From Thermodesulfovibrionales bacterium (GTDB lineage: Bacteria > Nitrospirota > Thermodesulfovibrionia > Thermodesulfovibrionales > Dissulfurispiraceae): DNA of 46,579 nucleotides. Shown here piece by piece: positions 33,426 through 43,723 of this stretch (its first letter is position 1; the number at the start of each line of letters is the position of its first letter). The notes beneath the pieces were generated by a model. That model had not been told where the DNA came from. It saw only the letters and a list, made by a program, of their open reading frames with translations, and ran no database searches. Position numbers and translations under genes: made by a program. Location: positions 1 through 46,579 of the forward strand of contig JASEGS010000013.1 in the NCBI GenBank assembly GCA_030017995.1, written 5' to 3'.

Positions 33426-33866
33426 ATGAACGAATGTCCTTCATGTTCCACTATAGGGAGCACAATGACTGAAGCGGATACAAGTTTCAGGCTTTCACAC
33501 TGGCCAATCCAGATTAAGCTTATAGGAACGGTGGCGCCATTTCTGAACAATGCTGATTTACTGGTTGCTGCTGACTGCACCGCTTTTGCAGCGCCAGACT
33601 TTTACAGGAAATTTATTCCGGAAAAGAAAATTCTGATCGGATGCCCAAAGCTCGATGACGCTATGCACTATGTCAATAAATTCACAGAGATATTTACAAA
33701 CATCCCCATACAAAAAGTGACTTGCCTCAGAATGGAAGTGCCTTGCTGTGGAGGCATGACCGCTGTATTGAAAGAAGCGATAACCATGTCAAGCAAAAAC
33801 ATACCTCTCACAGAGATAATTATAGGGGTTAAAGGCGAGCTTCTGAGCGAAAAAACAATCCTCTAA
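33426..33866 (+). CDS. Cys-rich conserved protein related to the C-terminal part of a ferredoxin-type protein
   Basis: This 146-aa protein lacks the 4Fe-4S ferredoxin domain that usually precedes this region in larger relatives, and begins CPSC. Conserved features include LSHWPIQIKLI, DLLVAADC, GCPKLDDA and a VTCLRMEVPCCGGM block whose Cys-Cys pair could bind a metal. A strong AGGAGG eight bases before the ATG supports this start. It is divergent from tupA. Downstream a strong hairpin separates it from copA. Function unknown; a metal- or redox-related role is suggested by the Cys pattern. Confidence 0.75.
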   Translation: MNECPSCSTIGSTMTEADTSFRLSHWPIQIKLIGTVAPFLNNADLLVAADCTAFAAPDFYRKFIPEKKILIGCPKLDDAMHYVNKFTEIFTNIPIQKVTCLRMEVPCCGGMTAVLKEAITMSSKNIPLTEIIIGVKGELLSEKTIL

Positions 33867-33887
33867 CAGAATTACGAACCCGGTTGA

Positions 33888-33916
33888 GCGATTCCTCCCC
33901 TAAAAGGAGGAATCGC
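33888..33916 (+). terminator. Hairpin terminator after the 33426 gene
   Basis: There is an 11-bp perfect stem (GCGATTCCTCC/GGAGGAATCGC) with a 7-nt loop, 22 nt after the stop. A weak T-containing tract follows (TTGCTTTGG), so it could be an intrinsic terminator or an mRNA-stabilising hairpin. Confidence 0.65.
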
Positions 33917-33973
33917 TTGCTTTGGATGAATATACTTTTGCATTTTTACAATTCTATTTTTTAAACTACCACC

Positions 33974-36406
33974 ATGCCAAAAAAAATAGACATTCCCGTT
34001 ACAGGAATGAGTTGCGCTGCTTGCTCTTCTGCCGTCGAAAGAGCGCTCAAAAAGATAGATGGAGTAAAAACCGCATCGGTTAATTTGCCTGCTGAAAGAG
34101 CATCCGTAGAATTCAAAGAACCGGAAAAACCAATCATCTTATCTACGATAATCAATGCCATCAGAGACGAGGGATACGGCGTTTCAACGCTAAAAATGGA
34201 TCTTGCCATAAAGGGAATGACCTGCGCAGCATGCGTAAGCGCTGTTGAAAGGGCATTAAAGGGGCTTTATGGTGTTCTAAGCATCTCCGTCAATCTTGCG
34301 ACAGAAAGGGCATCTATTGAATATATCCCCACGATTGTTGGTTTTGAGGATTTTAAAAAAATTATCAGAGAAGCCGGTTATTCAGTCGAACAGATAACAG
34401 AGAAATTCGTTGATAGGGAAAGAGAACGCAGAGAAAGGGAGTTTAAAGAACTTAAAAAACAGTTTATAGTAAGCGCCATTCTTACCGTCTGTATAATCAT
34501 CGGAAGCATGCTTGCATTTCCAGCGCTGTCAAACTGGCATGTCCTGTTTCTCCTCGCAACACCTGTCCAATTCTGGAGCGGCATGAGATTCCACAGTGCA
34601 GCAATATCAGCACTCAGGCACAGAACAGCAAACATGAACACCCTTATAAGCGTCGGAACGAATGCTGCTTACATTTACAGCGTTGTTACCACATTTGCAC
34701 CTCACTTGTTTTTCAAAGGCGGTCTCACGCCGCATGTATATTTTGATACCTCTGCAACCATAATAACCCTTATCCTTCTTGGCAAAATGCTCGAAGCAAG
34801 GGCAAAGGGCAAGACATCAGAGGCTATAAGAAAACTAATGGGGCTCCATCCAAGGTCAGCAGTTATTATAAGAGATGATGAAGAAAAAGAAGTTCCGATT
34901 GAAGAGGTATCTGTTGGCGATATTGTTATTGTCAAACCCGGAGAAAGAATCCCTGTAGACGGAGAGCTTTTAGAAGGATTTTCAACAGTGGATGAATCAA
35001 TGCTTACAGGGGAAAGCCTTCCTGTGGAGAAATTAACCGGAGATAAGGTCTTTGGCGGGACGCTAAATAAGGCAGGGAGTTTTAAATTTCTGGCATTAAA
35101 GATAGGCAGGGAAACAGCTCTTTCCCAAATAATAAAACTTGTTGAAGAGGCGCAGGGTAGCAAAGCGCCCATACAGAGACTGGCAGACAGGGTTGCCTCC
35201 ATATTTGTTCCAACTGTGATAGGGATTGCTATAGCCACATTCTTCATATGGACTATCTTTAGTTCTGCTTTTACGCTTGCTTTAATGAACTTTATAGCAG
35301 TGCTGATAATAGCCTGCCCGTGTGCGCTGGGTCTTGCCACACCCACTGCCATAATGGTAGGCACAGGCAAAGGCGCTGAAAAAGGCATACTTATTAGAGA
35401 TGCAGAGGCGCTGGAACTTTGCCATAAGATTGAATCTGTAGTGCTGGATAAAACAGGGACAATAACCAAAGGAGAGCTTGAAGTGGTGGATATAATACCT
35501 GTTGACAACATGACAACCGATGAAGCCTTGCAGATAGCGGCATCAGCAGAGAGGTTTTCAGAACATCCGGTGGGTGGCGCAATAGTTAAAAAGGCAATAG
35601 AAAAAGGCGCCGAACTTTACGAGCCTGTTGAATTCTCTGCCATAGCAGGAGGCGGGATAAAAACAAAGGTCAAAGGACAGAAGTCAGAAGAGGAAATTGA
35701 GGTTCTTATTGGCAATGAAAGGCTCATGACTAAACAAGGGATAAATATTTCTCCTGCAAAACCGATATATGATAAAATTTCATCAGAGGCAAAGACTCCT
35801 ATTTTTATGGCTGTTAATAATGAAGTGCGCGCTGTATTCTCCGTAGCTGATACCATAAAGGAAGGTTCAGCAGAAGCAATCAGCGAACTTAAAAATATGG
35901 GCATTGATGTTATAATGATTACAGGGGACCACCATAATACAGCCGCTGCAATTGCAAAAGAGGCGGGAATCAGGAGGTTTTTTTCTGAAGTAATGCCGGA
36001 TCAAAAGATTGAAGCTGTCAAAAAAATAAAATCCGAAGGGAAAATAACAGCAATGATCGGAGACGGAATTAATGACGCTCCTGCCCTTGCAGAAGCTGAC
36101 GTCGGGATCGCCATAGGCACAGGTACAGACATAGCCATAGAGGCATCAGACATAACCCTGTTGAAAGGAAATTTAAAGAGCGCAATCGATGCCATTAAAC
36201 TAAGCAAAATTACCATCAGAACAGTTAAACAGAACCTCTTTTGGGCATTTTTCTATAACATAATCGGGATTCCTGTTGCTGCCGGAGCCTTATATCCTTT
36301 TGGAGGTCCGCTGTTAAATCCAATGATTGCATCAGCAGCTATGGCTTTTAGCTCTGTTTCTGTAGTAAGTAATTCTCTACGACTAAGAAAGAAGTCAATG
36401 TGGTGA
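33974..36406 (+). CDS. copA: Copper-exporting P-type ATPase CopA
   Basis: This P1B-type ATPase pumps Cu(I) out of the cytoplasm. The 810-aa product has two N-terminal metal-binding domains (Cys14/Cys17 and Cys84/Cys87, both GM[ST]CAAC), the actuator TGES motif, the transmembrane CPC site ([12 protein letters not shown]), phosphorylation motif DKTGT, nucleotide-binding SEHPVGGAI and GDGINDAP. The C-terminal membrane NxxxxY and MxxxS motifs are also seen. It has no obvious Shine-Dalgarno. A short KGQKSEEE insertion in the N-domain looks repeat-derived. No copper sensor is adjacent. Confidence 0.96.
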   Translation: MPKKIDIPVTGMSCAACSSAVERALKKIDGVKTASVNLPAERASVEFKEPEKPIILSTIINAIRDEGYGVSTLKMDLAIKGMTCAACVSAVERALKGLYGVLSISVNLATERASIEYIPTIVGFEDFKKIIREAGYSVEQITEKFVDRERERREREFKELKKQFIVSAILTVCIIIGSMLAFPALSNWHVLFLLATPVQFWSGMRFHSAAISALRHRTANMNTLISVGTNAAYIYSVVTTFAPHLFFKGGLTPHVYFDTSATIITLILLGKMLEARAKGKTSEAIRKLMGLHPRSAVIIRDDEEKEVPIEEVSVGDIVIVKPGERIPVDGELLEGFSTVDESMLTGESLPVEKLTGDKVFGGTLNKAGSFKFLALKIGRETALSQIIKLVEEAQGSKAPIQRLADRVASIFVPTVIGIAIATFFIWTIFSSAFTLALMNFIAVLIIACPCALGLATPTAIMVGTGKGAEKGILIRDAEALELCHKIESVVLDKTGTITKGELEVVDIIPVDNMTTDEALQIAASAERFSEHPVGGAIVKKAIEKGAELYEPVEFSAIAGGGIKTKVKGQKSEEEIEVLIGNERLMTKQGINISPAKPIYDKISSEAKTPIFMAVNNEVRAVFSVADTIKEGSAEAISELKNMGIDVIMITGDHHNTAAAIAKEAGIRRFFSEVMPDQKIEAVKKIKSEGKITAMIGDGINDAPALAEADVGIAIGTGTDIAIEASDITLLKGNLKSAIDAIKLSKITIRTVKQNLFWAFFYNIIGIPVAAGALYPFGGPLLNPMIASAAMAFSSVSVVSNSLRLRKKSMW

Positions 36407-36435
36407 GATAAGAATTTTGTTTTAAAGGGGAGTGG

Positions 36436-37554
36436 ATGCAAAGAACCATTTATGTAGTTGATGATGTTCCTACCAATGTCATGCTCATTGAGACGGCTTT
36501 CAAGGGCGAACAAGACATTGTTATAAAAAAAGCATATAATGGAAAGGAATTTCTTGATGCAATAGAATCGAAAGGTCCGCCATCTCTAATATTACTAGAC
36601 CTGATGATGCCAATAATGGACGGCTTTGATGTGCTGAAAAGATTAAAAGAAGTGAGAGAGAAAAATTACTTCCCGATAATCGTTCTGTCAGCGCTAACAG
36701 ATAAGCAATTTATAATAGATGCCCTTTCTCTCGGGGCAGATGATTATATCACCAAGCCGTTTTTTGTAGAGGAACTCAAAGCAAGGGTCTTCAATATGTT
36801 AAAGCTAAAAGAAAGGGATGAAATTCTGCATAAATCCATGAATATCATGGAATCAAATCTACGCGAAAGTCTCCAGATGCTGACTTATGCGCAATTGGAG
36901 ATAATAATAAGGTTAGGCAAAGCGGCTGAATTCAGAGATGACAAAACAGGAAAACACATTGAACGGATAGCTGATTATGTCAATCTTGTAGCTGAAGAAC
37001 TCGGTATTAACTCTGAACATGCCATGATGATGAGATATGCAGCCCCGATGCATGATGTAGGCAAGATAGGGATACCTGATGACATTTTGCTGAAACCGGT
37101 AAACCTGACAGATGAAGAGCGCAAGATAATAAAAATGCATACTGTTATAGGCAGCAAGATCTTAAGCGGAACCAACCTCCCGCTGCTGGAATTTGCCAGA
37201 GAAATTGCGCTGAGTCACCACGAAAGATGGGATGGCGACGGGTATCCTATCGGCTTAAAAGGAACAGACATTCCATTGTCCGGAAGGATAGTGGCAATTA
37301 CAGACGTCTTTGATGCTGTCACATCAGACAGGATATATAAATCTGCATGGCCCATAGAAATGGCGCTGAACTATATAAAAGACCAAAGAGGGAGGCAGTT
37401 TGACCCTGAAGTTGTCGATGCCTTTTTCAATGTTGCAGATAATATCCTGCAGATAAAAAAATCTAATGCTGACGAACCTTATGAGAAGCCAATAATCAAA
37501 CAGATCATCGATGGAGATGTCAGCATTGAAGAACTGGTAGATTTGTGGAGATAG
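36436..37554 (+). CDS. Response regulator with HD-GYP domain
   Basis: This two-component output protein probably hydrolyses cyclic di-GMP. The receiver domain (about 1-122) has the acidic pocket Asp9/Asp10, phosphoacceptor Asp55 in LILLDLMMP and the conserved Lys in ITKPF. The C-terminal HD-GYP domain has HDVGKIGIPD and HHERWDGDGYPIGLKG with all metal-binding residues. The cognate kinase is not in the window. Its 3' end overlaps rnj by ten bases. Confidence 0.94.
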   Translation: MQRTIYVVDDVPTNVMLIETAFKGEQDIVIKKAYNGKEFLDAIESKGPPSLILLDLMMPIMDGFDVLKRLKEVREKNYFPIIVLSALTDKQFIIDALSLGADDYITKPFFVEELKARVFNMLKLKERDEILHKSMNIMESNLRESLQMLTYAQLEIIIRLGKAAEFRDDKTGKHIERIADYVNLVAEELGINSEHAMMMRYAAPMHDVGKIGIPDDILLKPVNLTDEERKIIKMHTVIGSKILSGTNLPLLEFAREIALSHHERWDGDGYPIGLKGTDIPLSGRIVAITDVFDAVTSDRIYKSAWPIEMALNYIKDQRGRQFDPEVVDAFFNVADNILQIKKSNADEPYEKPIIKQIIDGDVSIEELVDLWR

Positions 37555-39218
37555 AGCAAATCTCAGGAAACTCCCTGTTTGTAATTCCATTAGGCGGGCT
37601 TGAAGAGATCGGTCTAAATATGACCGCCTTTCAATATTCTGACGACATCATCATAGTAGATGCAGGTCTCATGTTCCCGGAAGAAGATATGCTGGGCGTG
37701 GACTTTGTCATACCTGATTTTACATACTTGCTTGAGAACAAAGAAAAGGTAAGAGGGATTATACTTACACACGGACACGAAGACCATACAGGAGCGCTGC
37801 CGTTTTTACTTAAGGAAATAAATACCCCTGTTTATGGCACCCCATTGACCCTTGCAATTGTTAAGGAGAAATTAAAAGAGCATAATCTGACTAATGCCGC
37901 ACTCATACCGGTAAAACCGAGAGATAAGATTAACCTCGGTGTTTTTATCGTTGAATTCATCCGCGTTACTCACAGTATAGTTGACGGGGTCGGACTGGGA
38001 ATTAATACACCCATTGGCAATATCATACATACCGGGGACTTTAAACTCGACCCTACCCCTGTAGACGGCGAATTGATGGACTTTCACAAATTCTCCGAAT
38101 ACGGCGAAAAAGGCACTCTTGTTATGCTTTCGGACAGCACCAATGCTGAAAAAGGGGGATTCACATTTTCTGAAAAGGAAGTAAGAAGGGCATTTGAAGA
38201 CATATTCTCAAAGGCAAGAGGAAGGATAATCATATCAACATTTGCATCGAATATACACAGGATACAGCAGGCAGTGGATGTCGCTATTCAGTATGGCCGC
38301 AAAGTTATAATGTGCGGCAAGAGCATTGTCTCAAACGCGCAGATCGCTCTTGACCTCGGCTATCTCAAAATACCTGAGAACACATGGGTGAGGCTCGAAA
38401 ATCTAAAAGATATACCAGACAGCGAGGTGGTCATAATAACCACAGGAAGTCAGGGAGAGCCTATGAGCGTGCTTTCAAGGATTGCGGTGGATGAGCATAA
38501 ACACATAAAGATAAAAGAAGGAGATACTGTGATACTCTCCGCGAAGATGATCCCGGGGAACGAGCGTTCTATAGGGAAAATAATAAATCACCTCATGCAC
38601 AGAGGGGCCGATGTCATCTATGAAAAGGTATCAGAGATACATGTATCAGGACATGCGTCAAAGGAAGAGCTGAAGCTTATGATAAATCTCGTTAGGCCTA
38701 AATATTTCATACCCATACATGGAGAATACAGGCATCTGAAGTATCACTCTAAACTCGCTGAAAAATCAGGCATCCCTCTTGAAAATATATTTCTTCTTGA
38801 AAACGGGACTCCTCTTGAGATAAATGTTTCAGGAGCATTGAAAAGCGGGAAGGTCAGCTCAGGCCGTATTTTTATAGATGGAAAAGACGCCGGAGGAGTG
38901 GAAGACATGGTGCTAAGGGACAGAAGAAGGCTCGCTCATGACGGTATTGTAATCGTACTGGTGGGAATCGAAAAGCTCACAAAAAAAATAGTCTCCGGGC
39001 CAGAGATCATATCGAGAGGCTTTATATTTGAAGACGCCTCGCAGGACATCATAAATGAGGTCAGGGAGTTGATGGCCGCTACCTTGACAGGCATCGAAGA
39101 CGACGTAATATCCGACATCTCTCTCATTCAGGCAAAGATAAGAAGCACCCTCAAAAAATATCTCAGAAATACAATGGACAGGAGGCCTATGATTATGCCG
39201 GTTATCATGGAAGTATAA
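37545..39218 (+). CDS. rnj: Ribonuclease J
   Basis: RNase J is a metallo-beta-lactamase/beta-CASP enzyme that processes and degrades RNA (5'-exo and endo). The 557-aa product has LPLGG-like VIPLGGLEEIGLNM, the metal motif HGHEDHTGALP, THSIVDGVG, GDFKLDPTP and HVSGHASKEEL of the beta-CASP region, with a C-terminal dimerisation domain. It starts with GTG inside the HD-GYP gene end; no clear Shine-Dalgarno is seen, so coupled translation is likely. Confidence 0.95.
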   Translation: MEIEQISGNSLFVIPLGGLEEIGLNMTAFQYSDDIIIVDAGLMFPEEDMLGVDFVIPDFTYLLENKEKVRGIILTHGHEDHTGALPFLLKEINTPVYGTPLTLAIVKEKLKEHNLTNAALIPVKPRDKINLGVFIVEFIRVTHSIVDGVGLGINTPIGNIIHTGDFKLDPTPVDGELMDFHKFSEYGEKGTLVMLSDSTNAEKGGFTFSEKEVRRAFEDIFSKARGRIIISTFASNIHRIQQAVDVAIQYGRKVIMCGKSIVSNAQIALDLGYLKIPENTWVRLENLKDIPDSEVVIITTGSQGEPMSVLSRIAVDEHKHIKIKEGDTVILSAKMIPGNERSIGKIINHLMHRGADVIYEKVSEIHVSGHASKEELKLMINLVRPKYFIPIHGEYRHLKYHSKLAEKSGIPLENIFLLENGTPLEINVSGALKSGKVSSGRIFIDGKDAGGVEDMVLRDRRRLAHDGIVIVLVGIEKLTKKIVSGPEIISRGFIFEDASQDIINEVRELMAATLTGIEDDVISDISLIQAKIRSTLKKYLRNTMDRRPMIMPVIMEV

Positions 39219-39230
39219 CCCATAAACTTA

Positions 39231-39239
39231 TGATATACT
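39231..39239 (+). promoter_or_regulatory. Extended -10 promoter upstream of uppP
   Basis: TGATATACT, with TG one base before the -10, lies between the rnj stop and the uppP start, 23 nt before the ATG. No good -35 is visible. It may drive the uppP-ftsK-lolA-pdxA unit. Confidence 0.5.
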
Positions 39240-39262
39240 TAAAGGAAAAATTCAAGCTTTAA

Positions 39263-40054
39263 ATGAACAACGATATCATAAAGGCGATCATCCTCGGCAT
39301 AGTAGAAGGCATTACGGAATTCATCCCCGTATCATCAACCGGACATCTAATCCTTGCAGGAAACATACTCGATTTCGGAGGAGATAGAGCAAAGACCTTT
39401 GAGGTGTTCATCCAGCTCGGGGCGATACTTGCAGTGGTATGGGCATACCGTGAGCGCATTATATCAACAATAAAGGGCATCGGGACAAAAACCTCAAACC
39501 GTTTTATATCGAATCTCCTGATAGCATTTCTGCCTGCTGCATTCATAGGATTGTTCGCGCACAAATTTATAAAAAACTATCTGTTCAATCCGATAACAGT
39601 AGCCTGCGCCCTTATTGCTGGAGGGATTGTCATACTTATTATCGAAAGGACAGTAAAAAATCCTGTCATAGCTGATATTGATTCTGTTTCTTACAGAAAG
39701 GCGATAGGTATAGGATTAGCCCAAACCTTAGCTTTGTTTCCCGGTGTTTCAAGGGCGGGCGCGACAATAATGGGCTCTATGTGCCTTGGCCTCCAGCGAA
39801 AAGCAGCCACAGAATTCTCCTTCTTTCTCGCAATACCTACAATGTTCGCCGCTACATCATATGACATATTCAAGAGCCTGAATTATTTGAATGCGCGCGA
39901 TATTCCTGTCTTTGTAACAGGGTTTCTCGTCTCCTTCTTCTCTGCGCTTATCGTTATTAGGGCATTTTTAGGATTCATTACACGTCATACATTCGATTCC
40001 TTTGCAGCATACCGTATTTTTTTCGGAGCTTTAGTGCTTTTTTATTATTTATGA
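39263..40054 (+). CDS. uppP: Undecaprenyl-diphosphatase
   Basis: UppP (BacA) recycles undecaprenyl pyrophosphate, the lipid carrier of cell-wall precursors, in the inner membrane. The 263-aa product has the catalytic blocks EGITEFIPVSSTGHLIL and PGVSRAGATIMGSM, with about eight membrane segments. ATG 39263 starts a gene that runs 6 nt before ftsK. Length and motifs are standard. Confidence 0.95.
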   Translation: MNNDIIKAIILGIVEGITEFIPVSSTGHLILAGNILDFGGDRAKTFEVFIQLGAILAVVWAYRERIISTIKGIGTKTSNRFISNLLIAFLPAAFIGLFAHKFIKNYLFNPITVACALIAGGIVILIIERTVKNPVIADIDSVSYRKAIGIGLAQTLALFPGVSRAGATIMGSMCLGLQRKAATEFSFFLAIPTMFAATSYDIFKSLNYLNARDIPVFVTGFLVSFFSALIVIRAFLGFITRHTFDSFAAYRIFFGALVLFYYL

Positions 40055-40060
40055 GGGAAT

Positions 40061-42133
40061 ATGCAACAGGCAAACAACACACTTGTCCAAACTAAAAGCA
40101 AAAGACGTCAGGAAATAACAGGGGTTATTGCTGTCCTTGGAAGCCTGTATATAGCTGTCTCTCTTTTTACTTACAATAAATGGGATACGTCTGTTTTCAC
40201 CTTCTCTGCAAATCAGGTTAAAAACTATGGCGGCATAGCAGGCGCCCATATAGCTGACATAATACTTTCCGCTATAGGACTTGCCGGGTTCATGCTGCCT
40301 TTATTTCTGTCTATATACGGGGTCAGGAAAATACTCGGCAAAGAAAGGAATATGATACGCGTCCTGGGCGTATTGATATTTCTTTCCTCCCTGTCCATTC
40401 TGCTTCAGCTTTTGGCAAAAACCATTCATGTTGAGATCGACCCTCCGGGCGGACTGCTTGGCATCATATTTTCAAATCTGTTCGAGAATTTTCTTTCAAA
40501 AGTCGGAGCATATATATTAAATATCGCTCTTATGCTCATATCCATAATACTTATGAGTCCTGTATCGCCGTTCTCATACTTAGCGGGTTTAAAACATAGC
40601 TGGAAACAGAAGCAACCAGAACGTCATGAGGTCAACATATTGGAACACAGCAGCGCAGAAGAAACTTACACTTTACACCGTCTTCCGGAAACACCTGCAC
40701 AGCCATTCACAGTCTCACACATTCCCAGATTTGACAGGGACGGCAGCTATAGACTCCCCTCCATGGAATTACTGAAGGACGCCGAAAATATTCCCGGCCC
40801 GTCAAAAGAAGAGTTAAATGAAGCAGCATCAGGGCTGGAAAAGAAACTTTATGACTTTGGAGTAAACGGGAAAATAAAGCAGGCACACCCGGGACCAGTA
40901 GTAACCATGTATGAGTTTGAGCCTGCCGCAGGTGTAAAGATAAACAGAATAGTGTCCTTATCGGACGACCTTGCCCTTGCCCTCCGGGCACAGAGTATCA
41001 GGGTGTATCCTATAGCAGGAAAGGCAACTATAGGCATCGAGGTCCCGAACAGGCAGCGTGCAACTGTTTGCCTTAAAGAGATAATCTCATCAGATATATT
41101 CATGAAGAGCCCTTCCCTTCTTTCTCTTGCGCTGGGGAAAGATATCTTCGGAAACCCTCTGATTACAGACATGTCAAAAATGCCTCATCTCCTCGTAGCA
41201 GGAGCAACAGGCTCTGGTAAAAGCATCTCTATAAATGCCATGATAATAAGCCTTCTTTATAAAGCCTCTCCTGATGAAGTAAAAATGCTGCTTATAGACC
41301 CAAAATTGCTGGAATTGTCTGCTTACAGTGATATACCTCATCTCATCTCGCCTGTTATAACAAGCCCGAAAGAGGCGTCTGAGGCTTTAAAAAAGGTCGT
41401 CTTCGAAATGGAGAGGAGATACAGATTGCTCGCCGAAAAAAGCGCAAGAAATATCGAAGGATATAACAGGCTGGTGCAAAAATCAGATAGACTCCCCTAT
41501 TTAATTGTATTCATAGACGAACTCGCTGACCTGATGTTTACAGCGCCGACCGATGTGGAGACAGCCATAACAAGACTTGCCCAAATGGCAAGGGCATCAG
41601 GAATTCACCTGATCCTTGCAACTCAAAGACCCTCAGTTGATGTTATTACAGGACTTATTAAGGCTAATTTTTCTGCTCGCATATCTTTTCAGGTCACATC
41701 AAAGATAGACTCAAGAACAATTCTCGACTCCCATGGAGCAGAACAACTCCTCGGAGCAGGAGATATGCTATTCATGCTGCCAGGCATCAAGATTGTTAGA
41801 ATTCACGGGGCATATGTGAGCGAATCAGAGGTCAGGGCAGTAACCGAATTCGTCAAATCACAGGGAAAGCCGGATTATGCAGGCTTTGACAATATCGTCG
41901 TAATAGATGAAAAACAAAATGGGGCAGACATTTCCAGTGAAAGGGATGAAATGTACCAAAGGGTAATTGATTTTGCAGAATCAGCAGGAGAGGTTTCAAT
42001 ATCCTCTATCCAGAGAAGATTAAAAATAGGCTATAACAGAGCTGCAAGGATTATGGAACTTCTTGAAGAAGACGGCCTTGTCGGACCGCCCAGAGGCGCA
42101 GGGAAGCCGAGGGATTTTCTGGGACGAAGGTGA
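40061..42133 (+). CDS. ftsK: DNA translocase FtsK
   Basis: FtsK segregates chromosome ends at division. The 690-aa product has four N-terminal membrane helices within the first ~175 residues, a short linker, then the motor domain with Walker A VAGATGSGKSISINAM and Walker B LIVFIDELADLM. The C-terminal winged-helix gamma domain ends SIQRRLKIGYNRAARIMELL, the KOPS-reading module. Its stop overlaps the lolA GTG start by four bases (GTGA). Confidence 0.96.
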   Translation: MQQANNTLVQTKSKRRQEITGVIAVLGSLYIAVSLFTYNKWDTSVFTFSANQVKNYGGIAGAHIADIILSAIGLAGFMLPLFLSIYGVRKILGKERNMIRVLGVLIFLSSLSILLQLLAKTIHVEIDPPGGLLGIIFSNLFENFLSKVGAYILNIALMLISIILMSPVSPFSYLAGLKHSWKQKQPERHEVNILEHSSAEETYTLHRLPETPAQPFTVSHIPRFDRDGSYRLPSMELLKDAENIPGPSKEELNEAASGLEKKLYDFGVNGKIKQAHPGPVVTMYEFEPAAGVKINRIVSLSDDLALALRAQSIRVYPIAGKATIGIEVPNRQRATVCLKEIISSDIFMKSPSLLSLALGKDIFGNPLITDMSKMPHLLVAGATGSGKSISINAMIISLLYKASPDEVKMLLIDPKLLELSAYSDIPHLISPVITSPKEASEALKKVVFEMERRYRLLAEKSARNIEGYNRLVQKSDRLPYLIVFIDELADLMFTAPTDVETAITRLAQMARASGIHLILATQRPSVDVITGLIKANFSARISFQVTSKIDSRTILDSHGAEQLLGAGDMLFMLPGIKIVRIHGAYVSESEVRAVTEFVKSQGKPDYAGFDNIVVIDEKQNGADISSERDEMYQRVIDFAESAGEVSISSIQRRLKIGYNRAARIMELLEEDGLVGPPRGAGKPRDFLGRR

Positions 42134-42765
42134 AGACAGACAGTCTGTACTCTATCCTCTGGCTTCTATGTTCTGTGTTCTGTGCTCTGTCTTCTGTCTC
42201 TTTTGCTTCACAAACTGAAGATGAAGTGCTGAAAATTCAAAAGGCATATGAAAACATAAAAGATATAAAAGGCAGCTTTATTCAGAAAAGCCATCTCAAA
42301 GATCTGAAAAGAACAGACACATATAAAGGCGAATTCTTTATAAAGTCTCAAAGAATGCGGTGGGAATATAAAGGAGAAAAGCCTCAGATTGTCTATATAT
42401 CTGGGGATGAAATTATTATTTATCAGCCCAAGGAAAAACAGGCATTCAAATCCAGATTCGACAGGGCTGCCTACGGACAGGCTCCCATAGCGCTTTTGGG
42501 AGGGTTTGGAAATATTAAAGAAGAGTTCAATGTATCTGTGAAAAACGACAAACTTCTTTTGAAACCCAAAAAGCCGATGGGAAACATATCGCATATAGAG
42601 CTTTTACCGTCTGATGGGGAATTCCCTATAGAATCGCTTATCATAGTTGATAACCTTTCAAACAGGATCGAGATATTCCTTAAAGATGTCAGAGTCAATA
42701 CAGGACTCAAAGACAAAACATTTGAATTCACTCTTCCAGAAGGTGTGAATATTTTTCAGCAATAG
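42130..42765 (+). CDS. lolA: Outer-membrane lipoprotein carrier protein LolA
   Basis: LolA shuttles lipoproteins through the periplasm to the outer membrane. The 211-aa product has an N-terminal signal peptide, then SFIQKSHLKDLKRTDTYKGEFFIKSQRMRWEY-like LolA strands, and YEPKEKQAF-type IYQPKEKQAF. It begins with GTG overlapping the ftsK stop. The hydrophobic core of its signal peptide (LLCSVFCALSSVSF) is made of four 7-bp tandem repeat units. lolB and lolCDE are not in the window. Confidence 0.88.
   Translation: MKTDSLYSILWLLCSVFCALSSVSFASQTEDEVLKIQKAYENIKDIKGSFIQKSHLKDLKRTDTYKGEFFIKSQRMRWEYKGEKPQIVYISGDEIIIYQPKEKQAFKSRFDRAAYGQAPIALLGGFGNIKEEFNVSVKNDKLLLKPKKPMGNISHIELLPSDGEFPIESLIIVDNLSNRIEIFLKDVRVNTGLKDKTFEFTLPEGVNIFQQ
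42143..42202. repeat. 7-bp tandem repeat encoding the LolA signal-peptide core
   Basis: At least four heptads of the form TGTTCTG/TGCTCTG/TCTTCTG lie near the start of lolA, preceded by degenerate copies. Their translation is the hydrophobic segment of the signal peptide. Confidence 0.85.
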
Positions 42766-42767
42766 GA

Positions 42768-43715
42768 ATGGAACTTAAAAAAATTGCAATTACCATAGGT
42801 GACCCTGCAGGCATAGGTACTGAAATAGTAATGAAGGCTCTCATGTCACATGAGACTGCCGGAATATGCGAGCCGATTATCATAGGAGACCTCGCCATCC
42901 TTGAAGAAACCATTGAAAGGCTCAACATGCCGATAGACTTAAACAGTCTCAAACTGATAAATACCTATGAAATCAAAGACAGGGACTTTCAAAAGTGCAA
43001 ACCCACTGCCGAAGGAGGCAGGGCTTGCGTAAGCTACATAAAAAAGGCTGTAGAGCTTGCGCTTAATAAAAGCGTAGATGCAATTGTTACAGCCCCTATT
43101 ACAAAGGCAGCTCTAAAAATGGCTGGATTTAAATGGCCGGGACATACCGAGCTGCTTGCCGAATTAACCGGTACAAAAGACTACGCAATGATGTTTTACA
43201 GCGACAGCCTGAAGCTTATACTTGCGACTATTCATACAGCATTGAGAAATGTGCCTGCCCTGATAAATAAAAAAAGGGTCTTAAAGTCTATTATCTTTGC
43301 AAAAAAATCCTGCGATATGCTGGGCATCGAAAATCCTCGCATTGCAGTTTCAGGGCTTAATCCTCATGCCGGGGAATCAGGCATATTCGGAGACGAGGAG
43401 ATAAGAGAGATAACCCCTGCAATAGAAGAGGCGCAAAGCATGGGAATTCCGGTCTCAGGCCCGTATCCTGCAGATGTCATCTTTCATAAGGCTTACAAGG
43501 GCGAATTCGATATAATAGTCTGCATGTATCACGATCAGGGGCTTGCGCCTTTTAAAATGATTGCCTTTGATACAGGCGTGAATATGACTGTAGGACTGCC
43601 GATTATCAGGACTTCTCCTGACCACGGTACAGCGTACGACATAGCGTGGAAAGGCATCGCAAATCCCTCAAGCATTATCGAAGCGATAAAACTGGCAGTG
43701 AGGGTTAACTTATAA
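42768..43715 (+). CDS. pdxA: 4-Hydroxythreonine-4-phosphate dehydrogenase
   Basis: PdxA oxidises 4-phosphohydroxy-threonine with NAD in the DXP-independent branch to pyridoxal phosphate. The 315-aa product has ITIGDPAGIGTEIVMKAL, TAPITKAALKMAGFKWPGHT (metal-binding His), and SGLNPHAGESGIFGDEE with the second His. It follows lolA by three bases, so it is in the same unit. The length is typical. Confidence 0.95.
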   Translation: MELKKIAITIGDPAGIGTEIVMKALMSHETAGICEPIIIGDLAILEETIERLNMPIDLNSLKLINTYEIKDRDFQKCKPTAEGGRACVSYIKKAVELALNKSVDAIVTAPITKAALKMAGFKWPGHTELLAELTGTKDYAMMFYSDSLKLILATIHTALRNVPALINKKRVLKSIIFAKKSCDMLGIENPRIAVSGLNPHAGESGIFGDEEIREITPAIEEAQSMGIPVSGPYPADVIFHKAYKGEFDIIVCMYHDQGLAPFKMIAFDTGVNMTVGLPIIRTSPDHGTAYDIAWKGIANPSSIIEAIKLAVRVNL

Positions 43716-43723
43716 AAACCATT

